Assembly: GCA_037962975.1 (NCBI GenBank)
Contig: CM075669.1
Coordinates: forward strand, 111,058,501 to 111,122,500
Direction of reading: 5' to 3'
Origin: Clitoria ternatea
Taxonomy: Eukaryota > Streptophyta > Magnoliopsida > Fabales > Fabaceae
DNA length: 64,000 bases
Below the pieces are notes generated by a model that was given only the letters and a program-made list of their open reading frames with translations, made no database searches and had not been told where the DNA came from. This document shows, one piece after another, positions 23,721-33,870 of this stretch (positions are counted from its first letter, which is position 1; every line of letters begins with the position of its first letter). The position numbers and the translations under genes are program-made.

Positions 23721-25453
23721 TATTTATAAACCATGGCCTTTCCTAGACCAACAATAGCTTTTCATCAGGAAAACCTTCTTGCACCTCAGGTTATAACTTT
23801 GTGACTTCTTTATTCACTAGCCTAGATAGATAATCAGCAATATAGCTCTCGCTTCCCTTTTTGATCTGAATAACCAGATCAAACTCTTGTAACAGAAGAA
23901 TCCACTAGATTAATCTAGGCTTAGAATCATATTTGTTCAGTAAGCACTTTAAAGCTGCATGATCTGTAAAAATAATCACTCTAGAACTAATTAGATATGA
24001 TCTAAATTTTTTAAGACCATACACAACTGCTAGTAATTCTTTCTAAGTAGTAGCATAATTAATTTAAGCCTCATTTAAAACTTTACTAGCATAGTGTATA
24101 GGATAAAAAATTTTAGATTTCCTTTGTCCCAAAACTACTCCTATGGCATAGTCGTTTGCATCACACATAAGTTCAAAATTAATTATCCAATCAGGAGCAA
24201 CTATGATAGGTGCAGAAATCAACTTTTGCTTCAATAATTCAAATATAGATAAACAAGAATTATCAAAATGAAAAGAAACATCTTTATTCAACAAGTTACT
24301 CAGGGGTTTGGCGATTTTAGAGAAATCGTTGGTAACTTGGCAATAACTTCCACTTTAGCCTGATCTACTTCAATGCCCTTACTTGAGATCTTGTGGCCAA
24401 GTACAATACCTTCAGTAACCATAAAATGACATTTCTCCCAATTAAGCATGAGATTTGTCTCCACACACCTCTACAAGACTGCATCCAGATTCTCTAAACA
24501 AAGATCAAACGATGTGCCAAATACAAAAAAATCATCCATGAAAACTTCAACGCATTTTTCAACTAGATCTGCAAAGATGGCGAACATACACCTCTGAAAA
24601 GTAATTGGAGCGTTACAAAGCCCAAATGACATCTTTCTATAAGCAAAAACACCAAATAGACAAGTAAATGTTGTCTTTTCCTGATCTTCTGGAGCTACAA
24701 CTATCTGATTATAACCTGAAAAACCATCCAAAAAACAATAATAAGTCTGACCAGCTAACCTTTCCAGCATCTAATCCATGAATAGCAAAGGAAAATGGTC
24801 TTTTCTTGTCGTCTGATTGAGCTTTCTGTAATCAATACACATTTTCCATCTAGTCATTGTCCTGGTCGGAATCAGCTTATTCTTTTCATTCTTTATAACA
24901 GTCATGCCTCCTTTCTTCGGAATAACTTGCACAAGACTAACCTAAGCACTGTCTAAAATCGGATAAATCATCCCTGCTTCCAACAATTTCACGACTTCCT
25001 TTTTGACTACCTCTTTCATGGTTGGATTTAATCTCCTCTGAGGTTGTGCTATAGGTTATACTCTTATTCCATAAAAATTCTATGCATACAATAGGAAGGA
25101 CTTATACCTTTTAGGTCTTGCAATGTCCATCCAATTGCTTCTTTGTTTTTCTTTAACACATCAATCAGTTGTTCTTTCTCTAACTTAGACAAACTGCTAC
25201 TGATTACAACTGGCTTTTGTCCTTCATCATCCAAGAAAACATATTTCAAACGCGAAGGAAACTCTTTTAACTCTAGCTTCTGAATTTTAATCTCTTGGTT
25301 TCTAGGTAGTTTCTCCACAAGTTTTTCATTAAAAGGAATTGATTTACTGACATCAAAATTTTGTAGAATTTCCTTCACTTCCTTGGTATCATCATCATTA
25401 AGCTCTTCAACTACACACACAAGAGCTTTTTCAAGAATGCTTGAATTACTCAA
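23721..25453 (-). pseudogene. Athila reverse transcriptase and RNase H (dead)
   Basis: RT copies the element RNA, primed by tRNA; RNase H removes the RNA strand. In transcript order: an N-terminal linker (25453-25064), KKGGMT and a CIDYRKLN-type motif (about 24920-24830), FLDGFSGYNQI (about 24735), LFGVFAYRKMSFGLCNAP (about 24660), and the catalytic FMDDF (about 24535; a variant of YVDD that keeps both Asp). Then a GHKIS segment (about 24390) and RNase H with FELMCDAND (about 24165) and HYASKVLN (about 24075). Several stops interrupt it (about 25064, 24960, 24770, 24470) and there is at least one frameshift after the RT fingers. Confidence 0.85.
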
Positions 25454-25496
25454 CTTGTTGATTTCATTCTAAACCACTTCATCTTCCAAATCCATT

Positions 25497-26102
25497 CTAA
25501 AACAACTGTTTATCTATTGGATACTTTATAGCTTCAAAGACATTAAAGTTGACTTCTTCATCCTGAACTCTCACTTTTAATTTTCCATCATCTACATCAA
25601 TAATTACCTTGGCAATTTTCATCAAAGGTCTCCCCAAGATCAGAGGTACTTTCGAGTCCTCTTCCATATCCATAATAACAAAGTCCACGAGAAACACAAA
25701 CTTATCTACTCTTACCAAGACATCTTCTGCAACTCCATAAGGAAACTTCATCGATCTGTCTTCCAATTGTAGAGTCATTCTTGTTGGTATTATCTTCAGA
25801 TCTCCTATCCTTTTTAACATGGATAATGGCATCAAATTGATACTGGCGCCAAGGCTCGGTAAAGCTTTTTCCACTGGTAGAGCACTAATGGTAACAGGAA
25901 TAGTAAAACTTCCTGGATCCTTAGTCTTTTGAGGCAATGCTTTCTGAATTATAGCACTGTATCTAACTTCCAGCTCTATTGTCTCTTCTAAAATTCTTTT
26001 CTTCTTTGAAAACTGATCCTTCATAAAGTTGTCATAGGTAGGCATCTGCTCAATAGCCTTCATAAATAGAACACTAATCTGTAATCTCTTAAAAATGTCC
26101 AT
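25497..26102 (-). pseudogene. Athila aspartic protease region of gag-pol
   Basis: A 201-codon open segment starting MDIFKRLQI. The first third, with KAIEQMPTYDNFMKDQFSKK, is the usual gag-protease link of Athila. The protease active-site loop reads SLGASINLMP at about residues 84-93, where the family has DLGAS, so the catalytic Asp is missing. The downstream LILGRPLM flap-side motif is retained. The protease would have cut the gag-pol polyprotein in the particle. The segment ends in a stop before the RT linker. Confidence 0.8.
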
Positions 26103-26105
26103 GAA

Positions 26106-26440
26106 ATGAGCAAACTGCCTTTCTTTATCTCACTTTGAAGCATTCTTCAGATAAGGCATACTATTTAGTTATGGCAATGCATCATCAACTTTTTCTTTAC
26201 CTTTCTTAGACTCTTTTTTTTTATTTTTTTCTTTTTCATTGTTTTCTTTATTTACACTCTCTTTTTCTTTATTTTCTTTTGTTACTCTTTCTTTTTCTTT
26301 CTCTTCCTCACCTACTCTTATTTTCTCATTTTCACTTAGAATCTGTTCCTTAATTTTTTCTTTTTCACTCAACTCAACTCCCACAGTTTTACAACTTCAT
26401 GTAGTCACCGCTTTACAATGCTCCTTTGTATTCGGTTGAG
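26106..26440 (-). pseudogene. Athila gag-protease linker, Lys/Glu-rich
   Basis: A highly charged stretch (26384-26169) in which Lys and Glu alternate, of likely coiled or disordered character. It is followed by YLKNASK and DKERQFAHF motifs that lead into the protease segment. Stops occur at both ends. Such charged linkers are normal between gag and protease in Athila; this one is unusually monotonous. Confidence 0.6.
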
Positions 26441-27416
26441 TATTTATTCCATACCGGGGTCCTTTTTACTTTGCAATTTGACATGCTAACTATCCCACCT
26501 GAGTTTCAAGATTTCTGATGGATGCCTCAGTATTCGCCTGATTAGTTAGTGAAGCCTGCATAAACTTTTCTAACATATCTTTCAACTTTGAAGTCTTTTC
26601 ATGCAAGGAAGGATAATTTGGCTGGTAATTTAGTTTGTTCGATGGACCAACTTCTTGTTTCCATCCTCCTTGATTTTGGTTGCTTTTCCAGCCCTGAAAT
26701 GGTTGGTTAGAATAATTAGAATTGAAATTAGCTTACCTGGGCTAATTTCCCATGTAATGCGCTGCTTCGTCCGGAGAACCACAGTGTCTGTTAGCATGCT
26801 CACCGCCACAGAAATCACATCTCAATGGTATCTGTTGTTGTATAAAAGAAGAATAAATCACAACATGTAATTGTTGAGGTAATTTAGCCATTTGCTGAGT
26901 CAATGATTCAATATGTTGAGTCAAGATTTTGTTATATGCTAGAATTGCATCAGTGGTATTCAGATCAAGAATTCCTTTCTTCTGAACCTGGTGACGATTA
27001 TGCTGAGCCTGATAATCTATAAAAGACAAGGCTTCAATGATTCTTGTGGCTTGATCAGCATCAATTATCATCATCATACCTCCTACTGCTGCATCTAAAA
27101 TCATCTTTGTGTCTGCTCTTAATCCATTATAAAAGATGTTCAACTGGGCTATGTCTTTAAAACCATGATTGAGACACTTTCTCAATAATGACTTAAATTG
27201 GTCTCATGCTTCATAGAAAGGTTCTTTTGCTCCCTGTCTAAAGGTAAAAATATCTGATTTTGCTTTGATAAACTGGGATGCAGGGAAGAATCTCTATAAG
27301 AATTTCTCTTCCATATTTGACTAGTTACTCAAACTTTGATTTGGATGAGTTTGCAACCATTCTTTGACTTTTCCTGTTAAAGAAAAAGGAAATAATCTAA
27401 AGTAAGCAACTTCCAA
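26441..27416 (-). pseudogene. Athila gag, C-terminal two thirds
   Basis: Capsid/nucleocapsid coding part. In transcript sense from the CACTA junction I read a capsid segment with KVKEWLQTHP (about 27370) and FFPASQFIKAKS (about 27275), then LLRKCLNHGF and IFYNGLRADTK (about 27185-27115), an Asp/Ile-rich helix, and a zinc knuckle CDFCGGEHANRHC (about 26820-26780; CX2CX3HX4C as usual in Athila). Stops occur near 27330, 27305, 27205 and after the knuckle. The gene continues in frame to 33329 once the CACTA element and one CAA copy are removed. Confidence 0.85.
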
Positions 27417-27449
27417 CCTTACAAGAAAAGGTGAAATTACCTGTGGGCA

Positions 27450-27590
27450 CATAGCGGAGGTTTTATAGTAACCGCCGCCACTGATATAGTCTCGGCGGTT
27501 CTAGCGGCGGTTTTTTATAACCTCCGTAAATAAATGGGTTATAGGGGCGGTTTGCCTGAAGTATTATTGAAACCACCGTTGGATAATTGG
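27450..27590. repeat. CACTA left subterminal repeats
   Basis: About five copies of a (G)GCGGTT or AACCGCC/AACCACCG word in both orientations. Such words are the transposase-binding type of subterminal repeat in CACTA elements. Confidence 0.8.
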
Positions 27591-27679
27591 TCAAGCCCCT
27601 ACTTTGGTTTCCCCTTCTGAAATCCCTAAACCCATATATCCTTTTCACTTCCCCTTTTTGGTTTCTCTTCTACTCTATC

Positions 27680-27835
27680 ACGTTCTTCATTGTTCCCTCC
27701 CCTATTGTGTATGTGTCGTTGTTCCATCTTCGACCACCATTGTCTTTGTGCCACCGTGGTGTTGTTCCCTCCCCTACTACGTGTGTGCTGTTGTTCCTTC
27801 TCCGACCACCGTGGTGTTGTTCTCCTTGTCTCCCC
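27680..27835. repeat. Imperfect tandem repeat, TTGTTCC-CTCCCCTA unit
   Basis: Two units of about 70 bp (starting near 27689 and 27764) share GTTCCCTCCCCTA, TGTTGTTCC and CGACCACC segments. Open frames through it are by-products of the repeat. Confidence 0.65.
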
Positions 27836-28417
27836 CGTAAACCCTTTTAGGGTTCTACTCTTCGTGCCATCATTTCTTGACCACAGTCAACCACCATGGT
27901 GAGACACGGGGTGCCTTCGTTTACCACCGTTCCCTTGCCATCGTAAGGTACTGTCAGTGATCTTCCTCTGCCTTATTCCATTTCATGAGTTTCCATCGTA
28001 GATCTTTCACTATACTCATTCTCGGCAATTAATTGTAATTATGATTTGGAAATTACTCCACTTTAATTTTTCTAATAATTTTATTTTGAATTAATTTAAT
28101 TTAACACCCTATTGATTAAAAATTCCCTATCATTTGCTATTGCGTTAGTGTTATTCATACTCACATTGCAATTTTAAGTATTTCTGTGTTTGTTATTGTA
28201 TTTATTTTACAAGAAAGAGTTATGTTGTTAGTATGGTGTTTTTTTCTCTAGCCAATGTATTTTTGTTTACAAGAAATGTTAATTTATTAGTTTTTGTTAG
28301 AAGTATTAACAGGGGATTCCACACTCAATGAATCTTGATTTTCCCTGTTAAGTTTTGTTTTGACTGAAGTAAAGGCTATTGATTATGATTTGGCCATAGG
28401 GTAGAGGTAGGGTTTGC

Positions 28418-28571
28418 GTGTGGCCAGATATAAGGCAACTTTGCACAGGAAATAGTCTTCTTTATGGATTCATGCGGTTATTTTCTATACCGTTAAAAAC
28501 ATTGCATGGAGCTAGCCGGTCACTAAGGGTAGATCAGTTTTGCAGTGTTGTACTTTCCTCTTTACTGATAA
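28418..28571 (+). pseudogene. Unidentified exon-like open frame inside CACTA
   Basis: An uninterrupted frame with ordinary residue composition (includes LLYGFMRLFSIPLKTLHGAS) ends at TTG followed by GTGAGTAG, a good plant splice donor. I do not recognise the family. Given the other captured fragments in this element, it may be a captured exon. It could also be a chance open frame. Confidence 0.3.
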
Positions 28572-28834
28572 AATTGGTGAGTAGATCTATTTTTTGGTTC
28601 TTATTTTTTTAGATGCAATTATGTTAATGTTCAGTGATTCAAGCTAATAAGCACTCAAGCAATATACTGAAATCATAGTGTAGTGTGTGTTGTGATTCAA
28701 GTTAATAAGCTCTGATGCATAAAAAAAACTCAAAGTTATTATGTACAGCAATAAGGTGAGTCACTAATAGTATAAAATGTAAAATGCTATGAATATGGTT
28801 GAAAGTAGAATTAGTTATCTTAGCTGTTTTGTAG

Positions 28835-28891
28835 GCCATTGATGCATTTGTCCATAGTGATTATGCTCGGGCAGACAGACTTTTTGAAAAG
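28835..28891 (+). pseudogene. Unidentified 57-bp exon-like segment
   Basis: Bounded by TTTTGTAG on the left and AAAAG followed by GTATGT on the right, both good plant splice signals, with an open 19-codon frame reading AIDAFVHSDYARADRLFEK. The pattern is reminiscent of one TPR-like helix pair, but I cannot name the source gene. Confidence 0.4.
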
Positions 28892-29605
28892 GTATGTCGT
28901 ATACATGAGATGTATATATGTATACCGTAACATGAGTGATGTAATTTGTTTTTTCGCTTGTCTTTTCTTGGAAGATTTCTAGTTGTTAATTAATTTTGTT
29001 TGGATTGTCTTCGGCTTATTTAGAACTTTGGAACATCTTGCTCTGATCAATTTAGTTCAAATTTTCAATTGATAGTGTTCTTTTAACTTGATGTTAGGAG
29101 GGTTCCACAGTACACAATTATGTATACAATAGGTATTACTAGGCTAGCACTAGTGTAGTATATTAATCTTTCTATTTGTTCTGAAGGTGTTTTGTTGATT
29201 TTGATTTTGCATAACGGTTTAGGAAATCAAGTTTTATGGGCTAGTGATGCTCAAACCAATGATGACTGTGTTTCAGGATAGATGCACTTTAATAATTAGT
29301 AATCTATTTTCAGGTTTGTTATTAGATTTACAATCTTTTTAAAGTGTATGGACATTTTTTAATAGAAAGGCTTGAGAAACAGATGAAAAATCTACTAAAA
29401 AGATTTTACGAACCAAGTTAGTAGCACAATATATAATAGTTTTTTTCTACCTCCTCTCTTCTGTGGTTTTGTGGCTAAGGGTCTTTGGGAAGCACAATAT
29501 GTGGCATTATTCTTCAGGTTTTAATCCCCATATTTTTGGAAGACCAATTGGACCAACCAGATAACCAGGAAATATAAAAAAAAATCGCCTCTAAATAAGA
29601 GGAAG

Positions 29606-29833
29606 CTTCACCTGATCCATGACCAGACCATCTATCTGACCATGGACCATAAGAGGAAGTTTAAGGAGGAGTATGATTAGTAGACACAATTTTTTTTTTA
29701 TTTTGATTTGAATTGTAAGTCCATATTAACAATTTTGTATTTTCTTGTAGGAATTGAGCCCTGGACTTTTATTCAGAGGCTAGGAGATGTTTTTATCCCA
29801 ATTGGTTGGCTTCACCAAGTCAGAAATCTTAAG
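29606..29833 (+). pseudogene. Captured JmjC histone-demethylase fragment (JMJ25/IBM1-like), two exons
   Basis: Exon 1 (about 29606-29674) reads IHDQTIYLTMDHKRKFKEEY. A short T-rich intron ends TTGTAG. Exon 2 (29751-29833) reads GIEPWTFIQR, VFIPIG and HQVRNLK and stops at a GTAAAAC donor. These motifs, in this order, occur near the end of the JmjC domain in plant JMJ25/IBM1-type H3K9 demethylases; the His of HQVRNLK is the distal iron ligand. The exon 1 donor is damaged (AT instead of GT) and one residue before VFIP is missing compared with the family. Only about 50 residues are present, so it cannot encode an enzyme. It is a host-gene piece carried by the CACTA element. Confidence 0.75.
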
Positions 29834-30475
29834 GTAAAACAAATATATGTGTAATCTATTTCATCTTCATTGTAGGCACTGACATGATGTTCCTTTTTTG
29901 CCTAAAAATGTATAAATGCTAATTATTTCATTATTTTAAGAATGACTGAGATACTGTTATATTGTCTTTGCCTACTACCTTAAAATTTAGCATAGGTCTT
30001 TCCTTAGCAGTTAGCAATTGTAGGGAGTGAGAATTATTGATTGATTTGAGTGAAGCATGTGTTATTTTTTTGTAATTTCATTATTTTTATGTAATTTCAT
30101 TAGAGTAAACCTTTTGAGGTTTGATTCTATTGTCAAACTGCTAAAGAAATGTGATTTTGATGTGAAACACATATAGAATGTAACATGGGAGAACTACGCT
30201 AGATAGAATGGATTTCATAAATAATTCTTTTCAGATTTAAAATACATAAATCAAATTAATAGTGAAACTAAGATGCTAAAGGAAATAAATCATTGAACTC
30301 ATAAAAAAACAAATCATTGTATAAAACATTCTAGATCAAAAAGAGCCCTTAAAATATTATTCTTAAGTTCCATGATAAAAAGGTGCATTAGTAATTCAAT
30401 AATATTCAAGGAAGTAAATGATATACCTGCTGCTCAGTAGATGGATTGTCTAATCCATGAATTGTTGAATGCCGA

Positions 30476-32029
30476 TTATGCCTTAAGAAATTCTTGGATA
30501 CTCTCTCTAAATTGAGGGTTTTAATACCTCTAGCCATGTGTCATGCCACATATGAAAATTATGTGTGATTTAAATAATTAGAATTAATGTCTTTATCCAC
30601 GTGTCATGCCATATGTCGAAATGATGTGTGATTTAAGCAACTAGGATGGATGGACATGATTTTGTAGTAATCGATCACTCATAAGTAGTCAACGCATTAA
30701 AACATTTTATATGTTAAAATTTGAATATAACAAGGCTTGATCCCGCAACACATTAGAGAGAAAATAAGAACCTTACCACTAAACTATCTGACACATTTAA
30801 AAAATGATGTAACTATATATAGTTATATTATATCTGTAAAATATATATCCGTTAATAAAATTTATCTATGAAATAAATATTTTTGTCTTTTTTTTCATTT
30901 TGTATAAAAAGTAAAAGTAATGAACGAAAAAAGGCAGGAATATTTATTTTGCAAATAAATATTATTAATATATATATATTCTACAAATATAATATAACAA
31001 AATATGGTTATATTACATCTCTTAAATGTAACATAATGGTGAGACTTTTCTTCCATCTCTTACTCAAATCAAACACTTCAGATGTTATTTTAGAATCTAA
31101 ACAAAAATGATGATTTGAAAAATATGTGGCAAAGACAGAGTTGACATGTGGCTAGAGACTAATACATGTGGTATAAATTTAGTTGACACGTGGCTAGAGG
31201 CATCTATTTCAATTGCTTCACACACGTCACTGTAGGCATCTATTCCTAAAAAAAACTAATGATATATGCCTTTAATTTGCTAAGGCTCATCTTCCATCTC
31301 TTATATGTACGTTAGGGGATCAAACCTTGTTACACTTAAATTTTGAAATATAAATATTTTAAAATATTGACTATTTACGAGTGACTAGTTTGACCGGTTG
31401 CTAAACGTATTAGTTGAGGGCTCTAATGCTCCTAGCCCCCTAGTCATGCGTCAATTGAATTTATGTCACATGTATTAGTCTCTAGCCATGTATCAACTCA
31501 ATCCATGTCACATATTTTTCCAAGTCATCATTTTTGTTTAGATTCTAAGATAGTATTTGAAGCGTTCAATTTGAGTAGGAGATGGAAGAATAACCTCACC
31601 ACTAGGTTATATTTAAGATATGTAATATAACCATATATTGTTATATTATATTCGTAAAATGTATATCCATTAATAAAATTTATTTACAAAATAAATATTC
31701 CAATATTTTTTCATTCATTAATTTTAATTTTAATTGTTATACTAAATGAAAAAAGACAAAAATGTTTATCTTGTTAATAAATTTTGTTCACAGATATACA
31801 TGCTACAAATATAATATAACTATATAGTTGCGTCATAATTTTTAAATGTGTTAAGTAGCTTAGTGGTAAGACTCTTTGTTTCTTTCCCATGTGTTGTGGG
31901 ATCAAGTCTTGACACTATCAAATTTTGGCATTTTAAATATTTTAATGCGTACCATTTATTTCGACATGTGGCTAGGGGTATTGAAACCCTCAATTTAGAA
32001 AGGGTACCCAAGTAAAACCCTTATGCCTT
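30476..32029. mobile_element. Mutator-like fold-back element with 9-bp target duplication
   Basis: The 1536-bp element (30485-32020) is flanked by TTATGCCTT at 30476-30484 and 32021-32029. Its ends are inverted repeats: CTTGGATACTCTCTC at the left against CTTGGGTACCCTTTC in reverse at the right, both followed by TAAATTGAGGG. The inside is mostly further inverted repeats. A GATCACTCATAAGTAG-type block near 30660 recurs inverted near 31310-31400 and partly near 31905, and AT-rich arms near 30800 and 31010 mirror each other. No transposase frame. A 9-bp duplication and long inverted repeats fit a non-autonomous Mutator-like element. Confidence 0.75.
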
Positions 32030-32611
32030 TCAAGTATTTGTTACATGCTGAGATCATTAAATAACAAATCATTTAAATTAAGTAAATTATAACTTCCCTA
32101 GTTCCATATATTCATTTAAATAATCACAAAAGGCTCATGAAATATCAAGAACTTAGTGAATTTGTATTATTTTAGATTTAGACAATCTAAGCAAAATATA
32201 AAATTTAAAATCACTTTTTGGATTAGCCAATTTTAATCTATATAACTAATTTCAAATACAACAACAACTATGCCTTATCCCAATAAGTGAGGTTGTATAA
32301 CTTATTTCAAATAAGTAATTTTAATTCTAATGTGTTATATTTATAAAATTAAAGTTACTATTGTATAGGAGAAATTTTTGATTTATTATTATAAAATTAA
32401 AGTTACTATTGTATGGGAGAAATTTTTGATTTATTATGTTTTCCCTACCTTAGTTTCATGGTTAAAGAAAAGCAAACACATTAGTTCATGCTACAATTCA
32501 TTAAATTTTATGGCGTAATCATACAACACAACATATATTGGTTAACATATATCAAAATGTTGTTTTCTACTCTGATGTATATGTAATTATACAAGTGTTT
32601 TACATTTTCAG

Positions 32612-32693
32612 GCTACTAAATGGCAACAATTTGTCTGATAATATTCCAAATGAGATGGGCTACCTTTCAAACTTGGATATACTCCAAGTTGAC
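32612..32693 (+). pseudogene. Captured leucine-rich-repeat receptor-kinase exon fragment
   Basis: After the acceptor TTTTCAG the frame reads LLNGNNLSDNIPNEMGYLSN and then LDILQVD. This is one LRR unit of the plant-specific LxGNxLxxxIPxExGxLxxLxxLQ pattern, closest in style to the LRR VIII receptor kinases. The frame stays open to 32750, but the rest does not match an LRR. One repeat cannot function as a receptor. It is a second host-gene piece in the CACTA element, in the same orientation as the JmjC fragment. Confidence 0.65.
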
Positions 32694-32952
32694 TCTCTTC
32701 GGGATGGAGGATCACCTGCACAAGGAAGACCTTCTAATTATCAACCTTGAGTCATATCATAATTTTATATTTTATTGAATTTACTATATGAGCTTGATTT
32801 AGTTGTATAATATTTTGTAGGAGACAAATCTATTATTGTTACTCCTACATTACTTGTTAGGTTAAGACCTATTCACCTTGTTATTAATATATAATTGTTA
32901 TTGAGCTATTGATTCCTATAAATATATTTTTATATGTTTACTTCATTATACT

Positions 32953-32972
32953 ATTTATATATATATATATAA
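32953..32972. repeat. Short (TA)n tract
   Basis: About ten TA units within AT-rich CACTA sequence. Confidence 0.8.
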
Positions 32973-33134
32973 GTATTAGTATATGAAAACTTAATTATAT
33001 ATTAGAGCAAAATTAAAATCTAATGAATTTGTCAATGAAATATGAAATATAAATGAGGCGTTAAAGAATTAATAAAAATAAAAATATAATGTTACAATTA
33101 AAAACTGTCGACTAGCATTATAAAAACATTATTG

Positions 33135-33328
33135 GAGCTTTTGCGGCGGTTATAACCGTGGGTAAATATAACTCGGCGGTTTCCCCTGCGGTTAGACTTT
33201 GAACGGCGGTTATTCCAGCGATTAAAAATAATCACCGCTAAATGCCTAGTGGTGGAGCATTTACCGGAGGTTTAAACCCCCAAAAAAGTACAAAATAACC
33301 GCCGTTAAATGCCAAATTTGTTGTAGTG
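33135..33328. repeat. CACTA right subterminal repeats and terminus
   Basis: GGCGGTT and AACCGCCG words occur about six times in both orientations, ending AATTTGTTGTAGTG (reverse CACTACAACAAATT). Confidence 0.85.
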
Positions 33329-33725
33329 CAAATTACTTGGTTCAAAACCCATGGTGCCAACCAACTCATAGAATGTTGATAAGTGAGTGTATGGATCTTC
33401 ATGTGACATTCTGATGAATTGATGTGCACTTATAAGACTCAAAAAGCTGGCTTCTAAAGCCCTTATTGTTTGTGGAATGGCTATGTTGGAAAAATATCTG
33501 GGACCCTGCTGATTATCATAATCTCACAATGTTTTCCTTGAAGGATTCTGATTGTTGTTTTATTCTGCCATTTTCTCTGTTTCTTCCTTTGTAGATGATT
33601 CTAGAATAGGTGTGGAAGAAGATTGTCCTAGCTTTTTCCGTTGTTTCTTTGCTTTACCTTTGCTTTTCCTTAGAGATTTTTCAGGTTTAGGATTGAATTC
33701 CAGATGATCTCTAGATCCCTAACTT
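33329..33725 (-). pseudogene. Athila gag, N-terminal third
   Basis: Reads towards the CACTA junction: SRDHLEFNPKPEKS, a Lys-rich stretch, then GPRYFSNIAIPQTIRALEAS, a helix with HEDPYTHLSTFYELVGTMGF, and EPSN at the junction. These are typical Athila gag features (a basic N-terminus, then the capsid HLxxFxEL motif). Stops lie near 33565 and 33537. The true start codon is not clear; an in-frame stop lies just upstream of the SRDH segment. Confidence 0.75.
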
Positions 33726-33847
33726 CTCAATAACATAAAGCAAAACTACTACGGCAAGCATCAGTACAGAAAAAGATCTGATATGAACAATAATTATAAT
33801 ATTCACAATGCCTAAAGATATGAAACTAGACTTGTCAAAATCACACC
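33726..33847 (-). other. Athila 5' leader
   Basis: Short sequence between PBS and gag. No motif seen beyond its position. Confidence 0.5.
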
Positions 33848-33865
33848 GCTCCCACGGCGGCGCCA
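33848..33865 (-). promoter_or_regulatory. Athila primer-binding site (tRNA-Asp type)
   Basis: In transcript sense TGGCGCCGCCGTGGGAGC, five bases after the LTR end CATACCA. The first eight bases match the TGGCGCCG of the tRNA-Asp PBS used by Athila elements. The rest has diverged. Confidence 0.75.
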
Positions 33866-33870
33866 AAACT

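Larger units (their letters stand above)
27414..33331. mobile_element. CACTA DNA transposon, non-autonomous, gene-fragment-bearing
   Basis: The element spans 27417-33328 (5912 bp) with a 3-bp target duplication CAA on both sides (27414-27416, 33329-33331). The right end in reverse reads CACTACAACAAATTTGG, a classic CACTA terminus. The left end, CCTTACAAGAAAAGG, is a slightly decayed version. Both ends carry subterminal copies of GGCGGTT/AACCGCC. No transposase frame is visible, so it would need a transposase in trans. It contains exon-like pieces of at least two host genes and a nested hairpin element (30485-32020). Removing it restores the Athila gag frame. Confidence 0.88.

Noticed and set aside
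32538..32750. Functional LRR protein gene
   Set aside because: Only one LRR unit after a splice acceptor inside a CACTA element. No signal peptide, kinase or further repeats.
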